From Pseudonocardia sp. (GTDB lineage: Bacteria; Actinomycetota; Actinomycetes; Mycobacteriales; Pseudonocardiaceae), in the NCBI GenBank assembly GCA_016794615.1, contig JAEUJO010000252.1, forward strand, positions 1 through 49,954: 49,954 nucleotides of DNA. Direction: 5' to 3'. The position numbers were made by a program, and so were the translations under genes. The notes below the pieces were generated by a model. The model was not told the origin of the DNA. It searched no databases and saw only the letters and a list, made by a program, of their open reading frames with translations. Of this stretch, positions 18,899-36,405 are shown piece by piece (the first letter of the stretch is position 1; each line of letters starts with the position of its first letter).

Positions 18899-19732
18899 TC
18901 AGCGCTTCTTGCCGGTACGGCGCCGGCGGACGATCAACTTGTCGGACGGTTTGGTGCGGCGGGTGCGGCCTTCCGGCTTGCCCGAGGGGTTGACCGGGTG
19001 GCGACCACCGGAGGTCTTGCCCTCACCACCGCCGTGCGGGTGGTCGACCGGGTTCATCGCGACACCGCGGACGGTCGGGCGCTTGCCCTTCCACCTCATG
19101 CGGCCCGCCTTGCCCCAGTTGATGTTGCTGTGCTCGGCGTTGCCCACCTCACCGACGGTCGCGCGGCAGCGGACGTCGACGTTGCGGATCTCGCCGGACG
19201 GCATGCGCAGTTGCGCGTACGGTCCGTCCTTGGCCACGAGCTGCACACCCGAACCGGCCGAGCGGGCGATCTTGGCGCCGCCGCCCGGGCGGAGCTCGAT
19301 CGCGTGCACCACGGTGCCGGTCGGGATGTTGCGCAGCGGCAGGTTGTTGCCGACCTTGATGTCGGCCCGGGAGCCTGCCTCCACCTTGTCGCCCTGCCGC
19401 AGGCGGGCCGGAGCGATGATGTAGCGCTTCTCGCCGTCCGCGTAGTGCAGCAGCGCGATCCGGCTGGTGCGGTTCGGGTCGTACTCGATGTGGGCGACCG
19501 TGGCCGGCACGCCGTCCTTGTCGTTGCGCCGGAAGTCGATCAGCCGGTACGCCCGCTTGTGGCCACCGCCCTGGTGGCGGGTCGTCACCTTGCCGTGGAC
19601 GTTCCGGCCGCCCTTGCCGTGCAGCGGACGGACCAGCGACTTCTCCGGCGTGGACCGCGTGATCTCGGCGAAGTCCGAGACGCTCGAGCCCCGGCGGCCG
19701 GGGGTGGTCGGCTTGTACTTGCGGATACCCAT
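18899..19732 (-). CDS. rplB: 50S ribosomal protein L2
   Basis: Conserved 23S rRNA protein needed for subunit association and peptidyl transfer. It is 277 aa: [20 protein letters not shown], the central [20 protein letters not shown], and [20 protein letters not shown] with the invariant His. The basic C-terminus is [13 protein letters not shown]. It lies 14 nt after rplW. Confidence 0.98.
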   Translation of the reverse strand: MGIRKYKPTTPGRRGSSVSDFAEITRSTPEKSLVRPLHGKGGRNVHGKVTTRHQGGGHKRAYRLIDFRRNDKDGVPATVAHIEYDPNRTSRIALLHYADGEKRYIIAPARLRQGDKVEAGSRADIKVGNNLPLRNIPTGTVVHAIELRPGGGAKIARSAGSGVQLVAKDGPYAQLRMPSGEIRNVDVRCRATVGEVGNAEHSNINWGKAGRMRWKGKRPTVRGVAMNPVDHPHGGGEGKTSGGRHPVNPSGKPEGRTRRTKPSDKLIVRRRRTGKKR

Positions 19733-19746
19733 GTTCTCTTAGCCCC

Positions 19747-20046
19747 TCAGCTCGCCGGGCCGCCGAACACGTCGATCGTCCGGCTCTCCTGGGAGAGCGT
19801 GACGATCGCGCGCTTGGTGTCCTTGCGCTTGCCGTAGCCGGTGCGGGTGCGCTTGCGCTTGCCCGGGCGGTTCAGCGTGTTCACGCTGAGCACCTTGACG
19901 CCGAACACCTTCTCCACGGCGATTTTGATCTGGGTCTTGTTGGCGTCCGGCCGCACGATGAAGGTGTACTGGCGCTCCTCGAGCAGCCCGTAGCTCTTCT
20001 CCGAGACCACCGGCGCGAGCAGGATGTCCCGCGGGTCGGGGATCAC
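19747..20046 (-). CDS. rplW: 50S ribosomal protein L23
   Basis: Exit-tunnel rim protein and docking site for trigger factor and SRP, 99 aa. It reads [20 protein letters not shown], then [20 protein letters not shown] and [23 protein letters not shown] at 20046 overlaps the rplD stop (GTGA), and the ribosome-binding site GAAGGAGG lies in the end of rplD. The open frame runs far upstream antisense-like, but family alignment fixes this start. Confidence 0.97.
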   Translation of the reverse strand: MIPDPRDILLAPVVSEKSYGLLEERQYTFIVRPDANKTQIKIAVEKVFGVKVLSVNTLNRPGKRKRTRTGYGKRKDTKRAIVTLSQESRTIDVFGGPAS

Positions 20047-20768
20047 TTCGCAGCCTCCTTCTCGCCCTGCTGGGCCGCGCGCGAGCGGCGCGTCGGCGCG
20101 GCGATCGGGCCGGCGAGGAACGTCTCCAGGGCCGCGCTGGTGAACAGCACGACGTCGTTGACCAGCACGTCGTAGGTGTTGAGCTGGTCCGGCCACAGGA
20201 TGTGCACCTGCGGCAGGTTGCGCAGGCTCAGCAGGCTCACGCTGTCGTCGCGGCCGATGACCGCGAGCACCCGGGTGCGCTCGGTCGTGCCCTCCACAGC
20301 GGTGAGCAGGCCTTCGACGGCCTTGCGCGCCGCCTTGGTCGACGGTGCGTCGCCGTCGACGAGCGAGGAGACCACCTGCACCGCGCCCGCACGAGCCCGG
20401 TCGGACAGTGCACCGCGCAGAGCGGCGGCCTTCATCTTCTTGGGGGTCTTCTGCGTGTAGTCGCGCGGCACGGGGCCGTGCGAGATGCCGCCGCCGGCGA
20501 ACTGCGGTGCGCGGGTGGAGCCCTGGCGGGCCCGGCCCGTGCCCTTCTGCCGGTACGGCTTCTTGCCGCCGCCCCGGACCTCGCCGCGGGTCTTCGTGGA
20601 GTGCGTGCCCTGACGGGCCGCGGCCAGCTGGCCCACGACGACCTGGTGCATCAGCGCGATGTTGGCCGGTGCGTCGAAGACGTGGTCCGGCAGCTCGACG
20701 TGGTCGCCCGCGGCGGTCCCGTCCGCGTTCTTGACCTCGATGCTGGTGCTCCCCTTGCCGGTGGTCAC
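20043..20768 (-). CDS. rplD: 50S ribosomal protein L4
   Basis: Exit-tunnel protein; in E. coli it autoregulates the S10 operon. It is 241 aa. The tunnel loop region reads [40 protein letters not shown]. The C-terminal half has [17 protein letters not shown] and a charged tail. GTG start overlaps the rplC stop (GTGA). Confidence 0.97.
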   Translation of the reverse strand: MTTGKGSTSIEVKNADGTAAGDHVELPDHVFDAPANIALMHQVVVGQLAAARQGTHSTKTRGEVRGGGKKPYRQKGTGRARQGSTRAPQFAGGGISHGPVPRDYTQKTPKKMKAAALRGALSDRARAGAVQVVSSLVDGDAPSTKAARKAVEGLLTAVEGTTERTRVLAVIGRDDSVSLLSLRNLPQVHILWPDQLNTYDVLVNDVVLFTSAALETFLAGPIAAPTRRSRAAQQGEKEAAK

Positions 20769-21442
20769 TGCGCACCGCCCTTCTTGGCAGCGGTCTTCAC
20801 CAGCAGCAGGCCGCCGCGGGGACCGGGAACCGCGCCCTTGATGAGCAGCAGCCCGTTGTCCGCGTCGACTCGGTGCACGGTGAGGTTCTGGGTGGTCACG
20901 CGGGCGTTGCCCATGCGACCGGCCATCCGCAGGCCCTTGAAGACCCGGCCCGGGGTGGCGCAGCCGCCGATGGAGCCCGGCGAGCGATGCTTGCGCTGCG
21001 TGCCGTGGCTCGCACCGAGACCGCTGAACCCGTGACGCTTCATGACACCCGCGGTGCCCTTGCCCTTGCTGGTGCCGACCACGTCGACCACCGCACCGGC
21101 TTCGAACACGTCGGCGGTGATCTCCTGGCCGATCGCGTACTCACCGGCGTCGCTGGTGCGCAGCTCCACGAGGTGACGCCGCGGCGTGGTGCCGGCCTTG
21201 GTGAAGTGCCCCGTCTCCGGCTTGTTCACCTTGCGCGGGTCGATGGCACCGAAGGCGAGCTGCACGGCCGGGTAGCCGTCCTTCTCCGGGGTGCGCACCT
21301 GCGTCACCACGTTCGGGCCCGCCTGGATGACGGTGACCGGAACGACCCGGTTGTTCTCGTCGAAGACCTGGGTCATCCCGAGCTTGGCGCCCAGGATCCC
21401 GGTTACCTGCCTGGTCGGCTTGGAATTCGAAACAGTCGTCAT
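20765..21442 (-). CDS. rplC: 50S ribosomal protein L3
   Basis: Early assembly protein reaching toward the peptidyl-transferase centre, 225 aa: [83 protein letters not shown] is 13 nt after rpsJ. Confidence 0.98.
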   Translation of the reverse strand: MTTVSNSKPTRQVTGILGAKLGMTQVFDENNRVVPVTVIQAGPNVVTQVRTPEKDGYPAVQLAFGAIDPRKVNKPETGHFTKAGTTPRRHLVELRTSDAGEYAIGQEITADVFEAGAVVDVVGTSKGKGTAGVMKRHGFSGLGASHGTQRKHRSPGSIGGCATPGRVFKGLRMAGRMGNARVTTQNLTVHRVDADNGLLLIKGAVPGPRGGLLLVKTAAKKGGAQ

Positions 21443-21455
21443 CGTCCCGTCAGCC

Positions 21456-21761
21456 TTACTGGATGTTGACGTCGACGGACGCGGGGAGGTCGATGCGCAT
21501 GAGCGCGTCCACCGTCTTGGGCGTCGGGTCGAGGATGTCGATGAGCCGCTTGTGGGTGCGCATCTCGAAGTGCTCGCGCGAGTCCTTGTACTTGTGCGGC
21601 GAGCGGATGACGCAGTACACGTTCTTCTCGGTCGGCAGCGGCACCGGCCCGACGACCCGGGCCCCGGTACGCGTCACCGTCTCGACGATCTTCCGAGCGG
21701 ATGCGTCGATCGCCTCGTGGTCGTAGGCCTTGAGCCTGATGCGGATCTTTTGTCCCGCCAT
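21456..21761 (-). CDS. rpsJ: 30S ribosomal protein S10
   Basis: Head protein and NusE antitermination partner, first gene of the S10 operon. It is 101 aa: [71 protein letters not shown] precedes the ATG. The 445-nt upstream spacer should hold the S10 promoter and leader. Confidence 0.98.
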   Translation of the reverse strand: MAGQKIRIRLKAYDHEAIDASARKIVETVTRTGARVVGPVPLPTEKNVYCVIRSPHKYKDSREHFEMRTHKRLIDILDPTPKTVDALMRIDLPASVDVNIQ

Positions 21762-22206
21762 GGTCGTCGGTCGTCCTTCTCTTCCTACCGCAAGGTGTGC
21801 GTGTCCGGGCCGGACCCGCGCAGGGAGCCCACGTCGAGAACCCGCAGGTCCTCGCCGGTGCGGTCTCTCACCGCAGCCGTCAGGCTCGCTGACTTTCGAG
21901 GCGGCTGGCCGTCAGGCGTGAACAGCTTCGCCCGACGGCCGCGCCCCACAGGCGGGCCTCCGGTCCACGAGGTCGGGTGTGTCGCGGTGTGAAGACATAC
22001 GACACCCTGACTCGCGAACTCCTCCCCGGATCACCGGCGCCCGAGAGGGCGCCTGCAGTTCGGGGGGCTGACGTGGATCCGGCGCACGCGGGAGTGGTGA
22101 TACCTCACCCGCGCGCGCCGGAGTCCGACGTCCAACCCGTCAAGGATGCCACACCGAGATGCAGCACCCCCAACCGGGGTCTCATCGAGGGCCGAGACCC
22201 TCGTGC
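21762..22206 (-). other. tuf-rpsJ intergenic region, S10 operon leader/promoter
   Basis: No credible gene. It holds the tuf terminator hairpin at 22177-22200 and a GGCGCC/GGCGCC 6-bp stem at 22036-22053. A weak minus-strand -10-like TATGTC near 22002-22007 would give a leader of about 230 nt. L4-type autoregulation cannot be judged from sequence alone. Confidence 0.4.
22177..22200 (-). terminator. Stem-loop after tuf
   Basis: GGGTCTC pairs with GAGACCC (7 bp, 10-nt loop), starting 6 nt after the tuf stop. No T tract. Probable terminator of the str-tuf transcript. Confidence 0.55.
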
Positions 22207-23400
22207 TTACTTGTTGATCTTGGTGACCTGGCCGGCGCCGACGGTCCGACCACCCTCGCGGATGGCGAACTGCAGGCCCTCCTCCATGGCGATCGGCTGG
22301 ATCAGCGAGACGCTCATCGAGGTGTTGTCACCGGGCATGACCATCTCGGTGCCGCTGGGCAGCGTCACCACGCCGGTCACGTCCGTCGTCCGGAAGTAGA
22401 ACTGCGGACGGTAGTTGTTGAAGAACGGCGTGTGCCGGCCGCCCTCGTCCTTGGACAGGATGTAGACCTGGCCCTCGAACTCGGTGTGCGGGGTGATCGA
22501 CCCCGGCTTGGCCACGACCTGGCCGCGCTCCACGTCCTCACGCTTCACACCGCGCAGCAGCAGGCCCACGTTCTCACCCGCGCGACCCTCATCGAGGATC
22601 TTGCGGAACATCTCGACGCCGGTCACCGTGGTGGTGGTCGCCTTCGGCCGGATGCCGAGGATCTCCACCGACTCGTTCACCTTGACGATGCCGCGCTCGA
22701 TGCGTCCGGTGACCACCGTGCCACGGCCGGTGATGGTGAAGACGTCCTCCACCGGCATCAGGAACGGCTTCTCGATGTCGCGCTCGGGCTCGGGGATGGA
22801 CTCGTCGACCGCGTCCATCAGCTCGAGCAGCTTCTCGCTCCACTTCGGGTCGCCCTCGAGCGCCTTCAGTGCGGAGACCTGCACGACCGGCAGGTCGTCG
22901 CCCGGGTACTCCTGCGCGGACAGCAGCTCGCGCACCTCGAGCTCGACGAGCTCGAGGATCTCCTCGTCATCCACCATGTCCGCCTTGTTGAGCGCGACCA
23001 CGATGTAGGGCACGCCGACCTGGCGGGCGAGCAGCACGTGCTCGCGGGTCTGCGGCATCGGGCCGTCCGTGGCGGCGACCACGAGGATCGCGCCGTCCAT
23101 CTGGGCGGCACCTGTGATCATGTTCTTGATGTAGTCAGCGTGACCGGGGCAGTCGACGTGCGCGTAGTGCCGCTTCTCGGTCTGGTACTCGACGTGCGCG
23201 ATCGAGATCGTGATACCGCGCTGACGCTCCTCGGGAGCCTTGTCGATCTGGTCGAACGCCGAGACGGCGTTCAGCTGAGGGTACTTGTCGTGCAGAACCT
23301 TGGTGATGGCCGCCGTCAGCGTGGTCTTGCCGTGGTCGATGTGACCGATGGTGCCGATGTTGACGTGCGGCTTGGTCCGCTCGAACTTCGCCTTCGCCAC
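22207..23400 (-). CDS. tuf: Elongation factor Tu
   Basis: GTPase delivering aminoacyl-tRNA to the A site, 397 aa. It has the P-loop [10 protein letters not shown], switch [18 protein letters not shown] (G4) and SAL (G5), then the two beta-barrel domains ending in [17 protein letters not shown] start at 23400 has AGGAGG 8 nt upstream. It is separated from fusA by 179 nt containing a strong hairpin, so it may be partly transcribed from its own promoter. Confidence 0.98.
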   Translation of the reverse strand: MAKAKFERTKPHVNIGTIGHIDHGKTTLTAAITKVLHDKYPQLNAVSAFDQIDKAPEERQRGITISIAHVEYQTEKRHYAHVDCPGHADYIKNMITGAAQMDGAILVVAATDGPMPQTREHVLLARQVGVPYIVVALNKADMVDDEEILELVELEVRELLSAQEYPGDDLPVVQVSALKALEGDPKWSEKLLELMDAVDESIPEPERDIEKPFLMPVEDVFTITGRGTVVTGRIERGIVKVNESVEILGIRPKATTTTVTGVEMFRKILDEGRAGENVGLLLRGVKREDVERGQVVAKPGSITPHTEFEGQVYILSKDEGGRHTPFFNNYRPQFYFRTTDVTGVVTLPSGTEMVMPGDNTSMSVSLIQPIAMEEGLQFAIREGGRTVGAGQVTKINK

Positions 23401-23489
23401 TGGGGGATCCTCCTGGACTGAAATGTTCTCCGCCGTGCTGACGGCAGGTCTGTGCTGGAGCTTGGAAGTGATGCTGTGTGGTGCGAGTG

Positions 23490-23518
23490 TGCCGCGAGCC
23501 CGTCACGGGCCCGCGGCA
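23490..23518 (-). terminator. Stem-loop between fusA and tuf
   Basis: TGCCGCG pairs with CGCGGCA and GCCCG with CGGGC, with one mismatch and a 3-nt loop: about 12 bp, very GC-rich. Likely attenuates or partly terminates fusA transcripts ahead of tuf. Confidence 0.55.
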
Positions 23519-23579
23519 GGGGGTCCTTCGACGCCCCCGGGCGCGTGCACGCACGCGTTCCGGGTTACGAAACACCCTC

Positions 23580-25679
23580 TTACTCGCCGGTGGCCTTGGC
23601 GATGATCTCCTTGGCCACGTTGGTCGGGACCTCGGCGTAGGAGTCGAAGACCATCGTGTAGTTCGCCCGGCCCTGGGTCCGCGACCGGAGGTCGCCGACG
23701 TAGCCGAACATCTCCGAAAGCGGCACGAGCGCCTTGACGATCCGCGCGCCCGCACGCTCCTCCATGGCCTGGATCTGGCCACGGCGGGAGTTCAGGTCGC
23801 CGATCACGTCGCCCATGTAGTCCTCGGGCGTGGTGACCTCCACGGCCATCATCGGCTCCAGCAGGGCTGGGTCGGCCTTGCGTGCAGCCTCCTTGAGCGC
23901 CATCGAGCCGGCGACCTTGAACGCCATCTCCGACGAGTCGACCTCGTGGTACTGGCCGTCCAGCAGCGTCAGCTTGATGCCCGTGAGCGGGTAGCCCGCG
24001 AGCACGCCGTACTGCATGGCGTCCTGCGCACCGGCGTCCACCGACGGGATGTACTCCCGCGGGATGCGGCCGCCGGAGACCTTGTTGTCGAACTCGTACA
24101 GCGCGCCGTCGGCCGTGTCGAGCGGCTCCAGCTTGATGATCACGCGGGCGAACTGGCCCGAGCCACCCGTCTGCTTCTTGTGGGTGTACTCGTACTTGTC
24201 CACCGTGCGGCGGATCGTCTCGCGGTAGGCCACCTGCGGCTTGCCGATGTTGGCCTCGACCCGGTAGTCGCTCTTCATCCGGTTGACGAGCACCTCGAGG
24301 TGGAGTTCACCCATGCCGGCCAGGATCGTCTGGCCGGACTCCTGGTCCAGGCTGACCTGGAACGTGGGGTCCTCCTCGGCGAGGCGCTGGATCGCGATGC
24401 CCAGCTTCTCCTGGTCCGCCTTGGTCTTCGGCTCGACCGCCACCTGGATGACCGGGTCCGGGAAGGTCATCGACTCCAGGACGATCGGCGCCTGCGGGTC
24501 GCAGAGCGTCTCGCCCGTGGTCGTGTCCTTGAGCCCGATCACCGCGTAGATGTGGCCCACCAGGGCCTCATCCACCGGGTTCTCCTTGTTGGCGTGCATC
24601 TGGAAGATCTTCCCGATGCGCTCCTTGCGGTCCTTGGTCGAGTTGACGACCTGGGAGCCCGCGGCGACCCGGCCCGAGTACACCCGGATGTAGGTGAGCT
24701 TGCCGAAGAACGGGTGCGCAGCGATCTTGAACGCCAGCGCCGAGAACGGCTCGTCCTTGCGGGGCGCACGGCTGGCCGGGGTCTCCCCGTCCGGCAACGT
24801 GCCCTCGACCGGTGGCAGGTCGTACGGCGACGGCAGGTAGTCGATCACGGCGTCGAGCATGGGCTGAACGCCCTTGTTCTTGAACGCCGAGCCGCAGAGC
24901 ACCGGGTAGGCCAGGCGCTCGTTGACGATCCGGCGGATGCCCGCCTTGATCTGCTCGATGGTCAGTTCCTCGCCGCCGAGGTAGGTCTCCATCAGGTCGT
25001 CGTCGGTCTCGGCGACGGCTTCGACGAGCTTCTCCCGGTACTCGGCGACCACGTCGGCCATGTCGGCCGGGATCGCCTCGACGGTGTAGTCCTCACCCTT
25101 CTGGACCTCACCACGCCAGGTCAGCGCGCGCATCTCCACGAGGTCGACGACCCCGATGAAGTCGCTCTCAGCGCCGATCGGCAGCTGGATCGGCAGCGGC
25201 TTGGCACCGAGCCGGTCCTGGATCGTCCGCACGGTGAAGTAGAAGTCCGCACCGAGCTTGTCCATCTTGTTGACGAAGCAGATGCGCGGGACGTCGTACT
25301 TCGTGGCCTGCCGCCAGACCTGCTCGGACTGCGGCTCGACCCCTTCCTTGCCGTCGAACACCGCAACCGCGCCGTCGAGCACTCGCAGGTTGCGCTCCAC
25401 CTCGACGGTGAAGTCGACGTGCCCCGGAGTGTCGATGATGTTGATCTGGTGGTCTTTCCAGAAGCAGGTCGTCGCGGCCGACGTGATCGTGATGCCGCGC
25501 TTCTGCTCCTCCTCCATCCAGTCCATCGTGGCGGCGCCGTCGTGCACCTCACCGATCTTGTAGTTGATCCCGGTGTAGTACAGGATCCGCTCGGTGGTGG
25601 TGGTCTTGCCGGCGTCGATGTGCGCCATGATGCCGATGTTGCGGACCCGCGTCAGGTCCGTCAGCACGTCCCGTGCCAC
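23580..25679 (-). CDS. fusA: Elongation factor G
   Basis: Translocase GTPase, 699 aa. It has [20 protein letters not shown] (P-loop), [30 protein letters not shown], then domains II-V with [20 protein letters not shown] and [23 protein letters not shown] start at 25679 behind GAGGAGAGC. It lies 38 nt after rpsG in the str operon order rpsL-rpsG-fusA-tuf. Confidence 0.98.
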   Translation of the reverse strand: MARDVLTDLTRVRNIGIMAHIDAGKTTTTERILYYTGINYKIGEVHDGAATMDWMEEEQKRGITITSAATTCFWKDHQINIIDTPGHVDFTVEVERNLRVLDGAVAVFDGKEGVEPQSEQVWRQATKYDVPRICFVNKMDKLGADFYFTVRTIQDRLGAKPLPIQLPIGAESDFIGVVDLVEMRALTWRGEVQKGEDYTVEAIPADMADVVAEYREKLVEAVAETDDDLMETYLGGEELTIEQIKAGIRRIVNERLAYPVLCGSAFKNKGVQPMLDAVIDYLPSPYDLPPVEGTLPDGETPASRAPRKDEPFSALAFKIAAHPFFGKLTYIRVYSGRVAAGSQVVNSTKDRKERIGKIFQMHANKENPVDEALVGHIYAVIGLKDTTTGETLCDPQAPIVLESMTFPDPVIQVAVEPKTKADQEKLGIAIQRLAEEDPTFQVSLDQESGQTILAGMGELHLEVLVNRMKSDYRVEANIGKPQVAYRETIRRTVDKYEYTHKKQTGGSGQFARVIIKLEPLDTADGALYEFDNKVSGGRIPREYIPSVDAGAQDAMQYGVLAGYPLTGIKLTLLDGQYHEVDSSEMAFKVAGSMALKEAARKADPALLEPMMAVEVTTPEDYMGDVIGDLNSRRGQIQAMEERAGARIVKALVPLSEMFGYVGDLRSRTQGRANYTMVFDSYAEVPTNVAKEIIAKATGE

Positions 25680-25717
25680 GTCTCAGCTCTCCTCGGTTGG
25701 CGCCGACGGTCGGCCGG

Positions 25718-26188
25718 TCACCAGCGGTAGTGGGCGAAGGCCTTGTTGGACTCCGCCATCTTGTGCATGTCCTCGCGCCGCTTGACACTGGCGCCGAGGC
25801 CGTTGCTCGCGTCGAGCAGCTCGTTCATCAGGCGCTCGACCATGGTCTTCTCGCGGCGCTGGCCGGCGTAGCTGACCAGCCAGCGCAGGGCCAGCGTGGT
25901 CTGCCGCGGCGCACGCACCTCGACGGGAACCTGATAGGTGGCGCCACCGACGCGGCGGCTCTTGACCTCCAGCGCCGGACGCACGTTGTCCATCGCCCGC
26001 TTCAGCGTGACGACGGGATCGGTGCCGGTCTTGTCGCGGGTGCCTTCGAGGGCGGCGTACACGATGCGCTCGGCAAGGCTGCGCTTGCCGTCCTTCAGCA
26101 CCTTGTTCACCAGCTGAGTGACCAGCGGCGAGCTGTAGACCGGGTCGTTGACCAGCGGTCGCTTCGGCGCGGGGCCCTTGCGAGGCAT
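25718..26188 (-). CDS. rpsG: 30S ribosomal protein S7
   Basis: Nucleates assembly of the 30S head, 156 aa: [83 protein letters not shown] overlaps the stop of a 25-codon mini-ORF; AAGGGA supplies the ribosome-binding site. Confidence 0.98.
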   Translation of the reverse strand: MPRKGPAPKRPLVNDPVYSSPLVTQLVNKVLKDGKRSLAERIVYAALEGTRDKTGTDPVVTLKRAMDNVRPALEVKSRRVGGATYQVPVEVRAPRQTTLALRWLVSYAGQRREKTMVERLMNELLDASNGLGASVKRREDMHKMAESNKAFAHYRW

Positions 26189-26270
26189 CAGCAGTTTCCC
26201 TTCGTGCTGCGGTTCGAGGCCTCGCTGACGCTCGGCGGCGCAGGACTCGCCTTCATGCGAGGCATCAGCT
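26183..26270 (-). repeat. Direct repeat of the rpsG start junction
   Basis: A 14-nt sequence with stop and start codons (minus strand GCTGATGCCTCGCA) occurs at the rpsG start and again at the end of rpsL, 77 nt apart. It is consistent with a small duplication that created the bridging mini-ORF. Confidence 0.65.
26188..26265 (-). CDS. Bridging mini-ORF between rpsL and rpsG (25 aa)
   Basis: The frame reads [20 protein letters not shown] then TKGNC. Its ATG shares a base with the rpsL TGA (TGATG), with GGAG inside the end of rpsL. Its TGA shares a base with the rpsG ATG (TGATG). It fills the whole 76-nt gap. The first residues MPR copy the S7 start because a 14-nt sequence is duplicated. Function is unknown; perfect double overlap suggests translational coupling. 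Confidence 0.45.
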   Translation of the reverse strand: MPRMKASPAPPSVSEASNRSTKGNC

Positions 26271-26639
26271 CTTCTCCTTCTTGGCGCCGTAGCGGCTGCG
26301 CGACTGCTTGCGGTTCTTCACGCCCTGGGTGTCCAGCGAGCCACGGATGACCTTGTAGCGGACGCCGGGCAGGTCCTTCACCCGGCCGCCACGCACGAGC
26401 ACGATGGAGTGCTCCTGCAGGTTGTGGCCCTCACCGGGGATGTAGGCCGTGACCTCGATCTGGCTCGACAGCTTCACGCGGGCAACCTTGCGGAGCGCCG
26501 AGTTCGGCTTCTTGGGCGTCGTGGTGTACACGCGTGTGCACACCCCGCGGCGCTGCGGGCTGCCCTTGAGCGCCGCGGTCTTGGTCTTCGCGACCTTGTC
26601 CTGACGGCCCTTGCGGACCAGCTGCTGGATCGTGGGCAT
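26265..26639 (-). CDS. rpsL: 30S ribosomal protein S12
   Basis: Decoding-centre protein controlling fidelity, 124 aa: [20 protein letters not shown], the [18 protein letters not shown] loop and [20 protein letters not shown]. Both lysines commonly mutated in streptomycin resistance (E. coli K42 and K87) are wild type. First gene of the str operon, with a long 5' leader. Confidence 0.98.
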   Translation of the reverse strand: MPTIQQLVRKGRQDKVAKTKTAALKGSPQRRGVCTRVYTTTPKKPNSALRKVARVKLSSQIEVTAYIPGEGHNLQEHSIVLVRGGRVKDLPGVRYKVIRGSLDTQGVKNRKQSRSRYGAKKEKS

Positions 26640-26923
26640 GAACCGTTTGCTTCTTCCCTCTGTGCAGTCGAAACCGCGTGCTGTCGTAAGTCAGGTCTTG
26701 CTCGATCGGTCGGTGCCCGTCCTCGTCCGGAGCGGTCGGCTGCACCGACCTCCCTCCCCCGAGGTCGGGCGTGTCGCTCCCCTGCACACCGTACGGGCGA
26801 GACTCGGGGAACCTTCCCGAACGTGGCAGGGCCCGCGCGTCCACCGACCTGCCACCCCCGCGATGCAGGTGCAGCGGCCATCGGGCACGCAGATCGGCCC
26901 GACCAGGTCGAGCGCAAGACCAC

Positions 26924-26953
26924 AGAGTACCCGTCCCGTGAGAGGGGGGTCAA
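26924..26953 (-). promoter_or_regulatory. Candidate str operon promoter
   Basis: TTGACC (26948-26953), an 18-nt spacer, then TACTCT (26924-26929) on the minus strand fits a sigma-A/HrdB promoter well. The transcript would start near 26917, about 278 nt upstream of rpsL, leaving room for regulation in the leader. Confidence 0.65.
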
Positions 26954-27061
26954 AGCGGGTCCGGGGTGGCCGGGGCGGTGTGCACGCAGAGTGCCGCACG
27001 ACCGCGACCATGGCAAGAGGGCACGCCCGCTCGCCGCTGCGGACGGGCGCGCAACAACCCT

Positions 27062-27115
27062 GAGATGAACAGCAGCGCCCTTCCAGCAGGATCGGAGGGC
27101 GCTGCTGTCCATCTC
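27062..27115 (-). terminator. Second hairpin downstream of rpoC
   Basis: GAGATG/CATCTC and ACAGCAGCGCCCT/AGGGCGCTGCTGT pair with one mismatch between them: a 19-bp stem with a 14-nt loop. It could work in both directions. It lies about 115 nt after the rpoC stop. Confidence 0.75.
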
Positions 27116-27163
27116 GTGCGCGACAGGTCCGGCGCCACCTCTGTCCGGGCCGTTCTTCGGAGG

Positions 27164-27189
27164 GCGGGGCCGGCCGTCGCCGGCCCCGC
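27164..27189 (-). terminator. First hairpin downstream of rpoC
   Basis: A perfect 11-bp GC stem with CGTC loop (GCGGGGCCGGC / GCCGGCCCCGC), 42 nt after the rpoC stop. Together with the hairpin at 27062-27115 it forms a tandem terminator. Confidence 0.75.
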
Positions 27190-27230
27190 TCCACACGACT
27201 ATCGCGTCGTCAACCGGTGCTCGTCACCGG

Positions 27231-31154
<3,924 letters not shown>

Positions 31155-31208
31155 TATGTGAGTCCTCTGTTTCCCCAAAAACGGATTCTGGGCTGTTTAC
31201 CGGCCGGG

Positions 31209-34733
<3,525 letters not shown>

Positions 34734-35057
34734 GATGCGTCCTTCCGAGAACTACGCTCTCGTCTGGCGAGCAACCGGATCCGCGCGCTACCGTGGTCGC
34801 CTCGCCGGGCAGGGGAACCCGGGTCGGGAGGCACGGGGGGGTGCGGACCTGCGTGCTCGCCGTCTGTTGTCGATGCGCGACCCTCAGCCAGGTTCCGGGC
34901 ACACGTCGCAGCAACTCGACAAGCGAGAGACCCCCACATGCGCGCAAACCTGGACGAGGGCAGCGCAAAGAGGCAGTCTAGCCGCACACGCAGCCGCTGT
35001 CGAGTGCGGTCTCCTGGACGATCGAGACGCAGGCGCCCAGGGAACCACCGAGACCTA

Positions 35058-35086
35058 AGAGTGACCTGACCGGCGCACCGCGTCAA
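35058..35086 (-). promoter_or_regulatory. Candidate rpoBC promoter
   Basis: TTGACG (35081-35086) is a good -35 on the minus strand. The -10 at 17-nt spacing is CACTCT (35058-35063), which is weak. It is the best promoter-like match in the rplL-rpoB spacer. Confidence 0.4.
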
Positions 35087-35314
35087 GACGCTACGCGTCG
35101 GTAAGTGGTCCCTTTTGGGGGACGACCGGACGCGTTGTCCCCGGTGGATGCCATGGCCCGCAACTCGTCTGCTCTCCGCGACGCCCGTTTCCCGCTTCTG
35201 CTGCGACCACCGGCAGTGACCGGCGGAGACCATCACGGCTTCACCGTTCGGCGCACTGTCACAGCGAGGCACGACCGGCACGGCGGGTGCGGGCGCGCCC
35301 GCCGGCAGACGCAC

Positions 35315-35353
35315 GACCGGGACGGCGTCCCATGCGGGGGCGCCGTCCCGGTC
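35315..35353 (-). terminator. Terminator hairpin after rplL
   Basis: GACCGGGACGGCG pairs perfectly with CGCCGTCCCGGTC (13 bp) and can extend to 17 bp with a 5-nt loop. It lies 46 nt past the rplL stop. Strong intrinsic-type structure without a T tract. Confidence 0.75.
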
Positions 35354-35398
35354 GGTGTGTTGGTGCGTACAGCCGCCGCCCACGCGGGGCCGCGGCGA

Positions 35399-35788
35399 TC
35401 AGGCCAGGCTGACCTTGGCGCCGGCCTCCTGCAGCTTGGCCTGCGCGGCCTCGGCGGCCTCCTTCGGCACGCCCTCCAGGATCGGCTTCGGGGCGGACTC
35501 GACGAGGTCCTTCGCCTCCTTGAGGCCCAGGCCCGAGACGAGCTCGCGGACGACCTTGATGACCTGGATCTTCTTCTCGCCTGCGGCCTCGAGGACGACG
35601 TTGAACTCGTCCTTCTCCTCGACGACCTCGGCCGGGGCACCGGCGGCGGGGCCGGCAGCGGCCACGGCGACCGGCGCGGCCGCGGTGACCTCGAAGGTGT
35701 CCTCGAACTTCTTCACGAACTCCGAGAGCTCGAGCAGCGTCATGTCCTTGAACGCGTCGAGCAGCTCGTCGGTCGACAGCTTCGCCAT
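35399..35788 (-). CDS. rplL: 50S ribosomal protein L7/L12
   Basis: Stalk protein recruiting translational GTPases, 129 aa. N-terminal dimerisation domain [20 protein letters not shown], Ala/Pro/Gly hinge (about 36-55), and C-terminal factor-binding domain [43 protein letters not shown] has GAGGAATCACG upstream. 53 nt after rplJ. Confidence 0.98.
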   Translation of the reverse strand: MAKLSTDELLDAFKDMTLLELSEFVKKFEDTFEVTAAAPVAVAAAGPAAGAPAEVVEEKDEFNVVLEAAGEKKIQVIKVVRELVSGLGLKEAKDLVESAPKPILEGVPKEAAEAAQAKLQEAGAKVSLA

Positions 35789-35841
35789 CGTGATTCCTCT
35801 TTCAGGTGTGGGTGCGCCCGCGGGCGCTGGGGTGGAGGTGC

Positions 35842-36405
35842 TCAGCTCTCGGCGTCGGCCGATTCGCCCGCGGGGGCGCCGGCCTTCTCGGCCTCGACGC
35901 GCTTGTCCGCCAGCGCCTGGGCCAGCCGGGCGACCTGCGACACGGGAGCGGCGAACAGGCCCGCCGCCTTGCTCAGGTTGCCCTTCATCGCGCCGGCCAG
36001 CTTGGCCAGCAGGACCTCGCGCGACTCGAGGTCCGCGATGCGGTTGACCTCGTCCACGGACAGCGCGTTGCCGTCCATGAAGCCGCCCTTGATGACCAGG
36101 TCCTTGTTGTCCTTCGCGAAGTCGCGCAGGGCCTTGGCCGCGTCGACCGGCTCGCCGGTGACGAACGCGATCGCCGTGGGACCGGTCAGCAGGGCGTCGA
36201 GACCGTCGACACCGGCGTCCTGTGCCGCCCGCTTCACCAGGGTGTTCTTGGCGATGCGGTAGGACACGTCCGGGCCCAGCGTGCGCCGCAGCCTCGTCAG
36301 CTGCGCCACCGTGAGGCCGCGGTACTCGGTGACGACCGAGGCGGACGCGCCCCGGAACTCGTCGGCGATCTCGGCGACCGCGGCGACCTTGTCGGGTCGT
36401 GCCAT
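35842..36405 (-). CDS. rplJ: 50S ribosomal protein L10
   Basis: Stalk base protein, 187 aa: [60 protein letters not shown]. Its C-terminal helix docks L7/L12 dimers, and the tail is acidic. ATG at 36405 with GAGGAGGCAAGGG upstream; the frame is open 61 codons further but not L10-like. Preceded by a structured leader. Confidence 0.97.
   Translation of the reverse strand: MARPDKVAAVAEIADEFRGASASVVTEYRGLTVAQLTRLRRTLGPDVSYRIAKNTLVKRAAQDAGVDGLDALLTGPTAIAFVTGEPVDAAKALRDFAKDNKDLVIKGGFMDGNALSVDEVNRIADLESREVLLAKLAGAMKGNLSKAAGLFAAPVSQVARLAQALADKRVEAEKAGAPAGESADAES

Larger units (their letters stand above)
26640..27230 (-). other. rpoC-rpsL spacer: terminators and str promoter, no gene
   Basis: 591 nt without a credible gene. 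It contains two tandem hairpins after rpoC and, further on, the str promoter with a leader of roughly 280 nt before rpsL. Short open frames here lack ribosome-binding sites and family resemblance. Confidence 0.6.
34734..35398 (-). other. rplL-rpoB spacer: terminator and rpoB promoter/leader, no gene
   Basis: 665 nt with no credible gene. The rplL terminator hairpin is at 35315-35353, another GC stem (CGGCGGG/CCCGCCG) at 35281-35304, and a candidate promoter at 35058-35086. rpoB would have a leader of about 320 nt, so rpoBC is probably expressed separately from rplJL. Confidence 0.55.
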
